The position numbers and the translations under genes were made by a program. Below, piece by piece: positions 43,213 through 51,994 of a stretch of DNA of 64,000 bases. Below the pieces are notes generated by a model that did no database searches, was not told the DNA's origin, and saw only the letters and a list, made by a program, of their open reading frames with translations. Position 1 is the stretch's first letter. Every line of letters starts with the position of its first letter. Source of the DNA: Segatella baroniae B14 (lineage in GTDB: Bacteria; Bacteroidota; Bacteroidia; Bacteroidales; Bacteroidaceae); NCBI RefSeq assembly GCF_022024235.1, contig NZ_CP091800.1, forward strand, positions 548,001 through 612,000, written 5' to 3'.

Positions 43213-44306
43213 TATATATTTACTTTTTCACTATATATTTTTCCGTTTACATTAATATAGAGCACATATTGTCCTTGTCGTAGTCTGGAGCAATCTATGC
43301 TGGATGAGTATCCATTACCCAAGGATTTATTCCATTCTTTTCGCCTGTAAATAATACCCATAGAACTGGAAATCATAGTTACAATATGGGCATCATCATC
43401 CAAATTATAATTTAAAATGACTGTCCCATTATTGACATGGATAGAATAATGGAAAATATCTTTTGAGAGCTGGTTCTGGTGAAACTGCGTAACAGAATCA
43501 GAATGTAATATTTCCTTGTTGATGGAATCGTTTATTGTTCGTTGGTTTTCTGGCAGATAACAATACGCTTGGTATGTTGTTCCGATAGGCGACATGTTCG
43601 CATAGCTGGTACTGATTATGGTTTCTATCAAGGGATAACGATAACCTCGAGCATACCATTCATAATGCTCTTCGATAATTTGTTTCATCTTTGCTGTGTC
43701 CAAAGCTTCAGCATTCATGTCCATGCTCATGTAATATGACTTAATACTATTCAGTCGGAGTACATTTCTTATGGTATCATCCTCCGATAAAATTAATGAG
43801 CCGAAGGCATCTGCTTTAACAGAGACTGTTCCATCCTCCTTATAAAAATGATTACCACAATAGAGTCCTATACCAGAGAAGGTAGATCCTGTAGAATCGC
43901 CATAACATAAAGGATATTTTACTTGAAGAGGAGGTTTGCTATATATTATTTTTTTCAGTGGACTTTCATAACTAGTTAGGAATAAAGAATCTGAATGAAG
44001 TTGATAATACTTGATTTGCTTTTGATCCCTCTCATGAAAATATTGAGCAGAGTCTCTATAATGGTAAACTAGATTTTTCCTGGAGTAATCAAGATAATCC
44101 GAAATATTCCATAATTTATTTTCACCACCTTCACCTGGAGCAAAATAATCTATTGGTATCTTATTCAAACTGTCTGTTAGCATTAAGTGATTTTCACGGC
44201 ACAAAACATTTTGGGCAGATAGTGAAGTACTCATTTTTCCTATTAGTAAAAATAGAAGAAAAAGGTACACATTGAGATGATGTAAAGTCTTCATATTAAA
44301 TTTCAT
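43212..44306 (-). CDS. Secreted protein with sorting-like tail, first gene of the Rhs operon
   Basis: The frame starts at the leader ATG (44306; MKFNMKTLHHLN); the internal MKTLHHLNVYLFLLFLLIGK start gives a cleaner signal peptide ending SAQ. The body has no recognised domain. The last 65 residues (VILNYNLDDDAHIVTMISSS through LRQGQYVLYINVNGKIYSEKVNI) look like a type IX secretion C-terminal domain: strand, glycine turn, GQYVLYI and a basic end. It is translationally coupled to the two Rhs-like genes and could be an exported chaperone, anchor or carrier for them. This role is inferred. Confidence 0.6.
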   Translation of the reverse strand: MKFNMKTLHHLNVYLFLLFLLIGKMSTSLSAQNVLCRENHLMLTDSLNKIPIDYFAPGEGGENKLWNISDYLDYSRKNLVYHYRDSAQYFHERDQKQIKYYQLHSDSLFLTSYESPLKKIIYSKPPLQVKYPLCYGDSTGSTFSGIGLYCGNHFYKEDGTVSVKADAFGSLILSEDDTIRNVLRLNSIKSYYMSMDMNAEALDTAKMKQIIEEHYEWYARGYRYPLIETIISTSYANMSPIGTTYQAYCYLPENQRTINDSINKEILHSDSVTQFHQNQLSKDIFHYSIHVNNGTVILNYNLDDDAHIVTMISSSMGIIYRRKEWNKSLGNGYSSSIDCSRLRQGQYVLYINVNGKIYSEKVNI

Positions 44307-44416
44307 CCGTATTTTATTTATTCATGATTATTAAGTTTACAAAAACGGTAAATGTATTTTACGATAGTTATTTGCTTCAAAGGTACTACGTAAAGCAATA
44401 TGTTGTACTTTTTGAT
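44295..44416 (-). promoter_or_regulatory. Rhs leader repeat, copy 0 (native operon leader)
   Basis: This is the 122-base leader upstream of the full operon, with TACCTTTG on the minus strand (plus-strand 44378-44385) and the start codon at its end. The two downstream copies match it almost base for base and then diverge beyond 44416, which defines the minimal shared leader. Confidence 0.8.
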
Positions 44417-44657
44417 TAGATATTTTTACCTATATAACATAAATTATACTCTATTGATATATAATGACTGATTCATATATTCGTTTTCGTACTGTAACTG
44501 CTCAGCATAGTTAAAAGCGTATACCTCATTGCTATCCTATCATGCAAGGATGGAGAAATATGTTAAAGAAACTAATTATTTAAAACATGATTTCTTGTTT
44601 AATATTTTTTTGTTATATTCGCAAAGAAATAGAAACTTTAGTAAACGATTAATGACT

Positions 44658-45023
44658 ATGAAAAAGAAACTATTATTTTTTGTATTTCTTCTTGTTAGTT
44701 TACAAGGAAAAGCACAACAGACCATAACATGGGACAGCGATATCGATTCTGTAACACTTGCGTACCCTATTATATTTGTTGATGGTGTTGAAATTGGTGA
44801 TGAAGATATGGCTAAAATAGATACAGCTGATGTTGTTTCTATAAATATATTGAAAGATGGACCAATCTATGACTTAGTAGCACCTCGCACGGGAAAAATA
44901 GTTATGGTAAAAACGAAATCTAAAATTTTTCTAAAGCAGTGGCTACTGAGAAAGCAGTTCATAGATGATATGTATAAGAGAAAACAAGAGAAAACACATC
45001 AGAAAGGAATTGTTATAAGGTAA
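44658..45023 (+). CDS. Small secreted protein resembling a lone TonB-receptor plug
   Basis: The start at 44658 (MKKKLLFFVFLLVSLQGKAQ, signal peptide) gives 121 residues; ATG at 44652 is the alternative. The mature part reads AYPIIFVDGVEIGDEDMAKI, then VVSINILKDGPIYDLVAPRT and GKIVMVKTKSK. This mirrors the plug motif of SusC-type receptors (VDG...ISVLKD...G...GVI.I.TK) without any barrel. It ends with a lysine-rich tail. Such stand-alone plug-like proteins are seen in Bacteroidetes and may interact with TonB or be receptor remnants. A TATATTCG box near 44613 may be its promoter. Confidence 0.6.
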   Translation: MKKKLLFFVFLLVSLQGKAQQTITWDSDIDSVTLAYPIIFVDGVEIGDEDMAKIDTADVVSINILKDGPIYDLVAPRTGKIVMVKTKSKIFLKQWLLRKQFIDDMYKRKQEKTHQKGIVIR

Positions 45024-45148
45024 ACCATCTGAAACGAGATTAGCTGATAGCTTACTATGTTCGCTCAGATGATGTTGCTCATACCAAGATATGAATTAGA
45101 ATGATTAACTTTTTTGGTACCCGTAGATTAATATTCGCATTTTTTTTG

Positions 45149-45156
45149 TATCTTTG
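45149..45156 (+). promoter_or_regulatory. -10-type box (TATCTTTG) of the small AraC gene
   Basis: It lies 43 bases before the start, preceded by a long T tract, and matches TAnnTTTG. Confidence 0.5.
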
Positions 45157-45198
45157 CAGACTGAAAAGTCGAATAGGTTAGCTATTTAAGAGAAAAAG

Positions 45199-45600
45199 AT
45201 GCAAGAAGGTAATGTACAAGAGCAACGGGGTCGCAGTTTCCAAGTGTGCCCCGCCAAGTTGGATGAGTTATGTTCCCAAGTAAAGTATGAACTATTAGCT
45301 CAAGAGAAGTATAAAGAACCAGATTACTCTATTGACAAATTAGCTTACGATTTGGGTACATGCACCAGATATGTCTCAGCGGTTTTCGCAGAGCGCTTTA
45401 ACTGTAGCTTCAGATCTTTTCTCAATCATTGTCGTGTTGAGGCCGCAACAAGTCTCATGGAAGACGAGAAATATCAAGATAGTAAAGTGGGAGATATCTA
45501 TCAATTGGTCGGATTTGCGAACCGACAGTCTTTTTACAACTGGTTCACCAAATTTATGGGGTTGACTCCTCGTCAATATCACTTGAAATGTTGGGAGTAA
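45199..45600 (+). CDS. Small AraC-type HTH regulator
   Basis: The protein has 133 residues, essentially one AraC DNA-binding domain with a short N-terminal arm. Two HTH motifs are visible: YSIDKLAYDLGTCTRYVSAV (about 44-64) and VGDIYQLVGFANRQSFYNWF (about 96-116), closing with MGLTPRQYH. There is no ligand-binding domain, so activity must be controlled by expression or by a partner. It is transcribed alone, with a strong terminator 6 bases after its stop, and precedes the dicarboxylate/asparagine genes, which it may regulate. Confidence 0.8.
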   Translation: MQEGNVQEQRGRSFQVCPAKLDELCSQVKYELLAQEKYKEPDYSIDKLAYDLGTCTRYVSAVFAERFNCSFRSFLNHCRVEAATSLMEDEKYQDSKVGDIYQLVGFANRQSFYNWFTKFMGLTPRQYHLKCWE

Positions 45601-45606
45601 AATGAC

Positions 45607-45645
45607 AAAAAGGTATATCAGATACGTCTGATATACCTTTTTTAG
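45607..45645 (+). terminator. Rho-independent terminator after the small AraC gene
   Basis: GGTATATCAGA and TCTGATATACC pair perfectly around a TACG tetraloop, extended by A/T pairs and followed by a T run. It is one of the clearest terminators in the window. Confidence 0.85.
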
Positions 45646-45814
45646 TGTTTCATCTTACTATTTTTTGATTTAAATGTTAACAGAGGTTAATATATGCATA
45701 TTTCTGTGTATTTTGGTTGTTTGGTAGGTAAATAAAATATATATTTGTAAAAACACATCAATATATCGAAGAAATTTCGAGTTTTCGCAATCAAACAATC
45801 TAAAGACATAATAA

Positions 45815-47161
45815 ATGGTTACAACATTAGTATTGATACAATTAGTTTTAGTGCTCGTCTGCATTTTTATTGGGGCCAAAGTCGGGGGCATCGGCATGGG
45901 TATCTATGGAATGGTAGGAACGCTCATCTTAGTTTTCGGTTTTGGACTGGCTCCAGGAGCTTTGCCAATAGATGTCATGCTTATTATCGTATCAGTAATA
46001 GTGGCTTCTGCTGCCTTACAGTCTACAGGTGGATTAGATTATCTGGTAGGCCAGGCTGCTAAGTTCTTACGTCATCATCCTGAACATATTACTTTCTATG
46101 GACCACTTTGTTGCTGGCTCTTCTGTTTGGTAGCCGGTACAGCCCATACCTGTTATTCGCTATTGCCTATTATCTCTGAAATCGCTCAAGCTAAGAAAAT
46201 CCGTCCTGAGCGACCTCTGAGTGTTAGTGTCATAGCGGCGTCGCTGGGTATTACAGGTAGTCCGGTGAGTGCTGCTACCGCTGCCATTATCAGTGCAGAT
46301 ATATTAGGTGGTAAGGGTATCGAGCTCGGTGATGTGATTCTGGTATGTGTGCCGGCATCTTTTATCGCCATTGTAGCAGCTGCCTTCGTTCAGAACCATA
46401 TCGGTAAAGAACTTGCTCAAGATCCTGTATATTTGACTAAAGTGAAGTCGGGCGAAATAGATCCAGTTGCAGATGAACAAAATCTGCATCAGGCAGAAAC
46501 GCATCCGAACCCACAGGCGAAGTATGCTGTTTGGGCCTTTTTCTTGGGTGTAATAGCAGTCATCTTCTTCGGATTCTTCCCAGAATTTCGTCCTCATTAT
46601 GTTGATGCAAATGGACAGTTGACTGTGGTTTCTACGAATCATATGATAGAAATGATTATGATGAGCGATGCTGCTCTTATCTTGCTTGTAGGAAAAGGCA
46701 GCATTCAGAAAACTGTTTCTGGCAATGTGTTTGCTGCAGGTATGAATGCCATGGTCAGTATATTCGGTGTAGCCTGGATGGGAGATACCTTCTTTAAGAA
46801 TAATCAGGATTTCTTCGTCAACCATTTTTCGGGTCTTATCCAGAGTGTTCCTTTCTTATTTGCAGTCGTACTGTTTGTCATGAGTATTATGCTTTTCTCT
46901 CAGGCTGCAACTGTTCGTACCATCTATCCTTTAGGCATTATGCTGGGTATCAGTCCTTTATATTTACTTGCTATGTTTACAGCGTGTAACGGATATTTTT
47001 TCCTGCCTAATTATCCGACTGAGGTAGCAGCTATTGGCTTCGACAGAACGGGCAGTACTCGTGTGGGACGATATGTGGTTAACCACTCTTTCCAGGTGGC
47101 TGGGTTCATCACTACGGTCGTTTCTATCAGTGTTGCCTTCGTGATCATCCATTTGCTCTAA
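45815..47161 (+). CDS. dcuB: Anaerobic C4-dicarboxylate transporter (Dcu family)
   Basis: The protein has 448 residues and about ten to twelve membrane segments, of usual DcuA/DcuB length. The start LVLVCIFIGAKVGGIGMGIY, then GMVGTLILVFGFGLAPG, and the block SLGITGSPVSAATAAIISAD are diagnostic for Dcu antiporters. These exchange aspartate, fumarate or malate for succinate under anaerobic conditions. The downstream asparaginase and aspartase genes make an aspartate/succinate or fumarate/succinate exchange likely. It cannot be told from sequence whether it is closer to DcuA or DcuB; the symbol is tentative. Confidence 0.85.
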   Translation: MVTTLVLIQLVLVLVCIFIGAKVGGIGMGIYGMVGTLILVFGFGLAPGALPIDVMLIIVSVIVASAALQSTGGLDYLVGQAAKFLRHHPEHITFYGPLCCWLFCLVAGTAHTCYSLLPIISEIAQAKKIRPERPLSVSVIAASLGITGSPVSAATAAIISADILGGKGIELGDVILVCVPASFIAIVAAAFVQNHIGKELAQDPVYLTKVKSGEIDPVADEQNLHQAETHPNPQAKYAVWAFFLGVIAVIFFGFFPEFRPHYVDANGQLTVVSTNHMIEMIMMSDAALILLVGKGSIQKTVSGNVFAAGMNAMVSIFGVAWMGDTFFKNNQDFFVNHFSGLIQSVPFLFAVVLFVMSIMLFSQAATVRTIYPLGIMLGISPLYLLAMFTACNGYFFLPNYPTEVAAIGFDRTGSTRVGRYVVNHSFQVAGFITTVVSISVAFVIIHLL

Positions 47162-47217
47162 TGGCCTATTATAAGACAGTATTATCTAATAGTATAAAAA
47201 CTTAAAACTGCAAAATT

Positions 47218-48270
47218 ATGAAACATTTACGTCTATTATTACTTATGGTATTTAGTTTTTTGGTGGTCATTGCTTTTGCCAAACCAAAAATTCATATTAT
47301 TGCTACTGGCGGTACAATAGCTGGTGTTGCTACATCTGCTGCTTCTTCAGCTTATAGCGCAGGTCAGGTGGGTATACAGACATTGCTGAATGCTGTACCA
47401 GAAGTGAAAGAATTAGCAGATATCGATGGTGAGCAACTTAGTAATATTGGTAGTCAGGACATGAACGACCAGGTTTGGCTGAAATTAGCGAATCGCATTA
47501 ACCAGCTGCTCAATCAAGAGGGATATGATGGTGTGCTCGTCACTCACGGTACTGATACGATGGAAGAAACCGCTTATTTCTTGAGCTTGACCGTTCACTC
47601 TGATAAACCTGTTATCTTGGTGGGTAGTATGCGACCATCTAATGCCATCAGTGCAGACGGTCCGGCTAACCTTTACAATGGTGTTGCTGCCCTTTGTACA
47701 CCGGCCTCTAATGGGCATGGAGTTATGGTATGTATGAACAATGAACTTTTCGCTGCTAAAGATGTAATCAAGATGCATACGACTGATTGCGCAACATTCA
47801 AGGGCGGAATTAATGGTGAAGTCGGTTATGTCTATAATGGTAAAGCTGTATATCTCAAGGGTGCTCCGCTTACCAAGTGCGGTACTCGTTCTGAGTTTGA
47901 TGTTACTCATCTTACCAAACTGCCACAGGTAGGTATCGTTTATGGTTATGCTAATGCTTCACCACTGCCGATGCAGGCTTTTGTAGATGCGAAGTTTGAT
48001 GGTATCGTTTTAGCCGGTGTAGGCGATGGAAACTTCTATAAAGATGTATTCGAGGTAGCGCTTAAGGCTCGCAAGGCCGGTATCAATGTCGTTCGTTCAA
48101 GTCGTGTAGCTACAGGTCCTACCAATAAGAATGCTGAGGTTGACGATGATAAATATGAGTTTGTCGCTTCATTGGGGGCTAACCCACAGAAGGCACGTGT
48201 ACTTCTGATGTTGGCTTTGACCAAAACCAGAGATTGGAAGAAGATTCAGACTTACTTTGATGAGTATTAA
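47218..48270 (+). CDS. ansB: Periplasmic type II L-asparaginase
   Basis: The protein has 350 residues with a signal peptide (to about FAK, residue 22), as in type II enzymes. The first catalytic threonine motif is IIATGGTIAGVA (T30-T33 region), and the second is VLVTHGTDTMEETAYF (Thr 109-Lys/Asp region about 110-115). The block GSMRPSNAISADGPANLYNG is also conserved. It hydrolyses asparagine to aspartate and ammonia in the periplasm. Located 56 bases after the transporter and 54 before a porin, it is probably in one operon that feeds aspartate to fumarate respiration. Confidence 0.93.
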   Translation: MKHLRLLLLMVFSFLVVIAFAKPKIHIIATGGTIAGVATSAASSAYSAGQVGIQTLLNAVPEVKELADIDGEQLSNIGSQDMNDQVWLKLANRINQLLNQEGYDGVLVTHGTDTMEETAYFLSLTVHSDKPVILVGSMRPSNAISADGPANLYNGVAALCTPASNGHGVMVCMNNELFAAKDVIKMHTTDCATFKGGINGEVGYVYNGKAVYLKGAPLTKCGTRSEFDVTHLTKLPQVGIVYGYANASPLPMQAFVDAKFDGIVLAGVGDGNFYKDVFEVALKARKAGINVVRSSRVATGPTNKNAEVDDDKYEFVASLGANPQKARVLLMLALTKTRDWKKIQTYFDEY

Positions 48271-48324
48271 TGGATTTTTTATTCGTATAGTATTGGTTCA
48301 TCATCACATTCAAATTTGAAAATT

Positions 48325-49533
48325 ATGAAAACGAGAAAATATTTTATGGTTGCCGCTTTACTAAGTTTAGCGATGACTGCTCATGCACAAGGTAATAATA
48401 CTCGTAATGGTGGCCCTGATGGAGACTATGAAAGTTTGGCGGAACGAGTAGCTAAAATCGAGAAAAAAACGGATGCCTTCAATGTTTATTTTAACTATGC
48501 TGCCAGTGCACAGATCAATGACTTCTCGGGTGATACGGGCGACAAATGGGGAGCAACTTTTAAGAATAAACAGGCTCGATTAGAAATTAAAGGTAATATT
48601 ACCGACAAACTCTCTTATCGTTTTCGTCATCGTCTCAATAAGAGCAATGCTGCTAAAGATGATAACTTTGCTAAAGCGACCGACATCTTGATGGTTGGCT
48701 ATCAGTTTAATGATAAGATAGGTGTTCAGGCTGGTAAGATGTGTCAGATCTGGGGTGGCTTCGAATTTGATGAAAACCCGATGTACATCTATCAGTATTC
48801 TGATATGGTAGACTATATGGACAATTTCCAGGTTGGTGCTGTCGCTTCTTTCAAACCTGTACCAACACAGGAAATTGCGGTGGAAATATCCCGTACCGAC
48901 AATGACCGTTTGGAAGATATCTATGGCGAAGGTGCTAAGACTTTAAGTACTAGGGGGTTACGCGATTTGAAGCAGGCTAAGACTCCACTTACTTATATTG
49001 TCAACTGGAATGGTAGTTTCTTCGGAGATAAGTTCCAGACCCGTTGGGCATGGGGCTTGCAGACGCAGGCAGAAGGTCATTACAGTCGTATGCTCACGCT
49101 TGGTCAGAAGTTAAATCTTGACAAGATACAGTGGTATTTCGACTATATGGGCGAGTTTGACGATCTGGATCGTTTGGGCATCGCTACTTCGGAATTGGTG
49201 ACAGCGCCAGGTGTTCATCTCGGTAAAGTACACTACAACAGTTTTATTACCAAGTTAAACTGGCAGTTTGCTCCACAATGGAATCTGATGCTCAAGGGAT
49301 GTTATGAGACAACCACAGTAAAGGGTGGTAATTTCGATAAATATCGTAAATCATGGTTATATGCGGGAAGTGTAGAATACTATCCTGTGAAGAGTCAAGA
49401 TTTCCGTGTATTCCTGGCCTATATCGGAAGAAGCTGCAAGTATACCGAACAGGCGAAGGCTCTTGCAGATCTGGATAACTACAATACCAATCGAATAGAA
49501 CTCGGTTTCATGTATAGAATAAAAGTATTTTAA
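48325..49533 (+). CDS. Outer-membrane porin, OprO/OprP-like
   Basis: The start at the ATG 48325 (MKTRKYFMVAALLSLAMTAH, signal to HAQ) gives 402 residues; a TTG three codons earlier is less likely. A short coiled-coil (DYESLAERVAKIEKKTDAFN) precedes the barrel, as in phosphate-selective porin O/P-type proteins of Bacteroidetes. Alternating strands follow (NKQARLEIKGNITDKLSYRF, then RHRLNKSN) and the C-terminus ends in a strand with aromatic F (IELGFMYRIKVF). It may admit asparagine or dicarboxylates for the linked pathway; this substrate is inferred from neighbours. Confidence 0.75.
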   Translation: MKTRKYFMVAALLSLAMTAHAQGNNTRNGGPDGDYESLAERVAKIEKKTDAFNVYFNYAASAQINDFSGDTGDKWGATFKNKQARLEIKGNITDKLSYRFRHRLNKSNAAKDDNFAKATDILMVGYQFNDKIGVQAGKMCQIWGGFEFDENPMYIYQYSDMVDYMDNFQVGAVASFKPVPTQEIAVEISRTDNDRLEDIYGEGAKTLSTRGLRDLKQAKTPLTYIVNWNGSFFGDKFQTRWAWGLQTQAEGHYSRMLTLGQKLNLDKIQWYFDYMGEFDDLDRLGIATSELVTAPGVHLGKVHYNSFITKLNWQFAPQWNLMLKGCYETTTVKGGNFDKYRKSWLYAGSVEYYPVKSQDFRVFLAYIGRSCKYTEQAKALADLDNYNTNRIELGFMYRIKVF

Positions 49534-49578
49534 TTTGTACGAATAGAATTAGAAACTTTCAACATTATCAATATAATA

Positions 49579-51006
49579 ATGAATAAAGAAATGACAAAAG
49601 AAAAAAAGTATCGTGTAGAGTCTGATTTATTAGGTGAACTTAATGTTCCTATAGATGCTTATTATGGCGTACAAACTCAGCGGGGTATTAACAACTATCG
49701 CATCTCGTGCATGAAGATGTACGACTTCCCAGATTTCATCGTATCTTTTGCTTTCGTAAAGAAGGCTGCAGCGATGGCTAATGCTGAAGTCGGTGCTCTT
49801 GATCCTCATATATCAGAGGCTATCTGTCAGGCCTGCGACGAAATTATCGGTGGCGCATTATGGAAGAATTTCCCTATCGACTTGATGCAGGGTGGCGCCG
49901 GTACTTCTGTGAATATGAATGCTAACGAAGTTATTGCCAACCGTGCCATCGAGATTTTGGGTCATGAGAAGGGTGAGTATCAGTATTGTATGCCTAATGA
50001 TCATGTCAATTGTGGTCAGAGTACCAATGATGCTTATCCTACCGCTATCCGCTATGCCGTCATTCGCATGAATAAGAAGTTGGTGGTATCACTGGAGCGC
50101 CTCATTACGTCTTTCCGTAATAAGGCTGAGGAATTTAAAGATGCTATCAAGATGGGTAGAACACAGCTTCAGGATGCTGTGCCTATGACGTCAGGACAGG
50201 AATTTGCGGCTTTTGCGAATAATCTGGAAGAAGAGGTGCTCAATATTGCACGTAATGAAGTCTTGTTGCACGAGATCAATATGGGTGGTACAGCGATAGG
50301 AACAGGTCTGAATGCTGCTCCTGGATATGCTGATCTTTGTACAGCTCATTTGAGTGAGATTACGCATGAGAAGTTTGAAAAGGCTTCTGATATGATTGAG
50401 GCAACTCCTGATACCGGTGCTTATGTAAGCTATTCTGCCGCATTGAAGCGCTTGGCGGTCAAATTGTCTAAAATTTGTAACGACCTTCGACTCATGGCGT
50501 CTGGTCCTCGTTGTGGTCTGGCTGAAATCAATCTTCCGCCGATGGCTCCAGGTAGTTCTATTATGCCAGGTAAGGTGAATCCTGTTATTCCTGAGGTAAC
50601 TAATCAGGTATGTTTTAAAGTTATCGGTAACGATACCACGATTAGTTTTGCTGCAGAAGCAGGTCAGTTACAGTTGAATGTCATGGAACCGGTTATTACT
50701 GAGTGTTTGTTTGAGAGCATTACTTGGTTGTCTCATGCCATGGATACTTTGCGTGAAAAGTGTGTAGACGGTATTACTATCAATGCCGAACATAATCTTG
50801 AGATGGTTCGCCATAGTATCGGTATTGTTACTGCCCTCAACCCATACATCGGTTATAAGAACAGTACCAAGATTGCGAAGGAAGCCCTTGCCACCGGTAA
50901 GAGTCTGGTTGATATTGTTCTCGAAAAACAGTTGCTCTCGAAAGAGCAGTTAGATGAAATTCTTGATCCTAAAGCGATGCTTCAGGTACACAAGAAATTT
51001 AAATAA
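49579..51006 (+). CDS. aspA: Aspartate ammonia-lyase
   Basis: The protein has 475 residues, the normal length of the fumarase/aspartase superfamily. Signature blocks are GTSVNMNANEVIANRA near residue 112, HVNCGQSTNDAYPTAIR near 143, and the catalytic loop GSSIMPGKVNPVIPEV at 325-340 with serine 326 or 327. The aspartase-specific early text RVESDLLGELNVPIDAYYGV is also present. It cleaves aspartate to fumarate and ammonia in the cytoplasm. It completes the asparagine to aspartate to fumarate chain begun by the periplasmic asparaginase and the transporter, and supplies fumarate reductase. Confidence 0.95.
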   Translation: MNKEMTKEKKYRVESDLLGELNVPIDAYYGVQTQRGINNYRISCMKMYDFPDFIVSFAFVKKAAAMANAEVGALDPHISEAICQACDEIIGGALWKNFPIDLMQGGAGTSVNMNANEVIANRAIEILGHEKGEYQYCMPNDHVNCGQSTNDAYPTAIRYAVIRMNKKLVVSLERLITSFRNKAEEFKDAIKMGRTQLQDAVPMTSGQEFAAFANNLEEEVLNIARNEVLLHEINMGGTAIGTGLNAAPGYADLCTAHLSEITHEKFEKASDMIEATPDTGAYVSYSAALKRLAVKLSKICNDLRLMASGPRCGLAEINLPPMAPGSSIMPGKVNPVIPEVTNQVCFKVIGNDTTISFAAEAGQLQLNVMEPVITECLFESITWLSHAMDTLREKCVDGITINAEHNLEMVRHSIGIVTALNPYIGYKNSTKIAKEALATGKSLVDIVLEKQLLSKEQLDEILDPKAMLQVHKKFK

Positions 51007-51034
51007 AATGGTTATAACGATGAAACCTTTGGAT

Positions 51035-51070
51035 TAAAAAAAAGGATAGGGCAGCGGCTCTATCCTTTTC
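51035..51070. terminator. Bidirectional terminator between aspA and the AraC gene
   Basis: AAAGGATAG(GGC) at 51041-51052 pairs with GCTCTATCCTTT at 51057-51068, flanked by an A run on the left and a T-rich tract on the right. It serves the two convergent genes. Confidence 0.75.
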
Positions 51071-51091
51071 TTTATGATGAACGAGAAAAAA

Positions 51092-51994
51092 TTACTTTTT
51101 ATTGCGAAACTCGATAGGTGTACACCCTAAATGTTTTTTTACATATTTACCAAAGAAACTCGTATTAGGGAAACCTACCGCATTACTAATTTGTTTCATG
51201 CTCATTTCTGTATTTTGTAGGTAATGCGTAATATCAGCCAGCGTATACTCGGTAATCCACTGATTAGGAGTTTTACCACTGTTCTTCTTACAGATTTGCG
51301 CCAGATATTTCGTAGAGATACAGAGTTCACTGGCATAATGCTCCACCGTCTGGTGCTTGATTTCAGCATGTTCAAGAAGTTCAAGGAACAAGTTAAAATA
51401 AGACGCATGATGGTGAGGCTTATCCACCAGCACATCCGCCTGTTTGCGAATCGCATTACAGAGCGACAACAGACAAGCACGCATCATACTTTTGAATATT
51501 TCGCGACGATAGCCATTCTCTATTTCATCATCCGTTTTATTCAGACAGTGCTTGAATATGTTGTCAAAGCATTTACTGCTGTTTTCATCATATTTCTCAG
51601 CATTCACGATACGTATTTTCTGTACATACGTAAACTGGTTCCATACATTCATATAAGACCCCAGGAAGAATTTAAGCATACGGTTAGATATGCCCATAGA
51701 GAAATATCGAATGTCGGGCGAAACCATAATATTCCCCAGTGTAATACCAGTAGGAAGAATAAGTACCTGATTATCGTGAATAAATAAAGTTTCCCCATTC
51801 ACTTCTGCCTGCATTTTTCCTTCGACGATAAAGCAGATCACATTTCCATCGATACGTTGTGTGCCCGATTCTTCTAGAAATTTCACATTATTGATTAATA
51901 CGAAGTCATCCTCGAAAAATTCTACACCGTCAATATCGGCTATCTTTTCCATGAAATCCGCTTTATCCTTAAATGTATATTCTCTTTTTACCAT
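51092..51994 (-). CDS. AraC-family transcriptional regulator
   Basis: The protein has 300 residues. The N-terminal 150 residues form a cupin-like sensor domain (GNVICFIVEGKMQAEVNGET, then LFIHDNQVLILPTG). The C-terminal 100 residues carry two HTH motifs: VEHYASELCISTKYLAQICK and MKQISNAVGFPNTSFFGKYV, closing HLGCTPIEFRNKK. This is the usual AraC layout of Bacteroidetes regulators. It is convergent with aspA and divergent from the DUF5686 gene across a 349-base gap, so it could control itself or either neighbour. The effector is unknown. Confidence 0.85.
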   Translation of the reverse strand: MVKREYTFKDKADFMEKIADIDGVEFFEDDFVLINNVKFLEESGTQRIDGNVICFIVEGKMQAEVNGETLFIHDNQVLILPTGITLGNIMVSPDIRYFSMGISNRMLKFFLGSYMNVWNQFTYVQKIRIVNAEKYDENSSKCFDNIFKHCLNKTDDEIENGYRREIFKSMMRACLLSLCNAIRKQADVLVDKPHHHASYFNLFLELLEHAEIKHQTVEHYASELCISTKYLAQICKKNSGKTPNQWITEYTLADITHYLQNTEMSMKQISNAVGFPNTSFFGKYVKKHLGCTPIEFRNKK

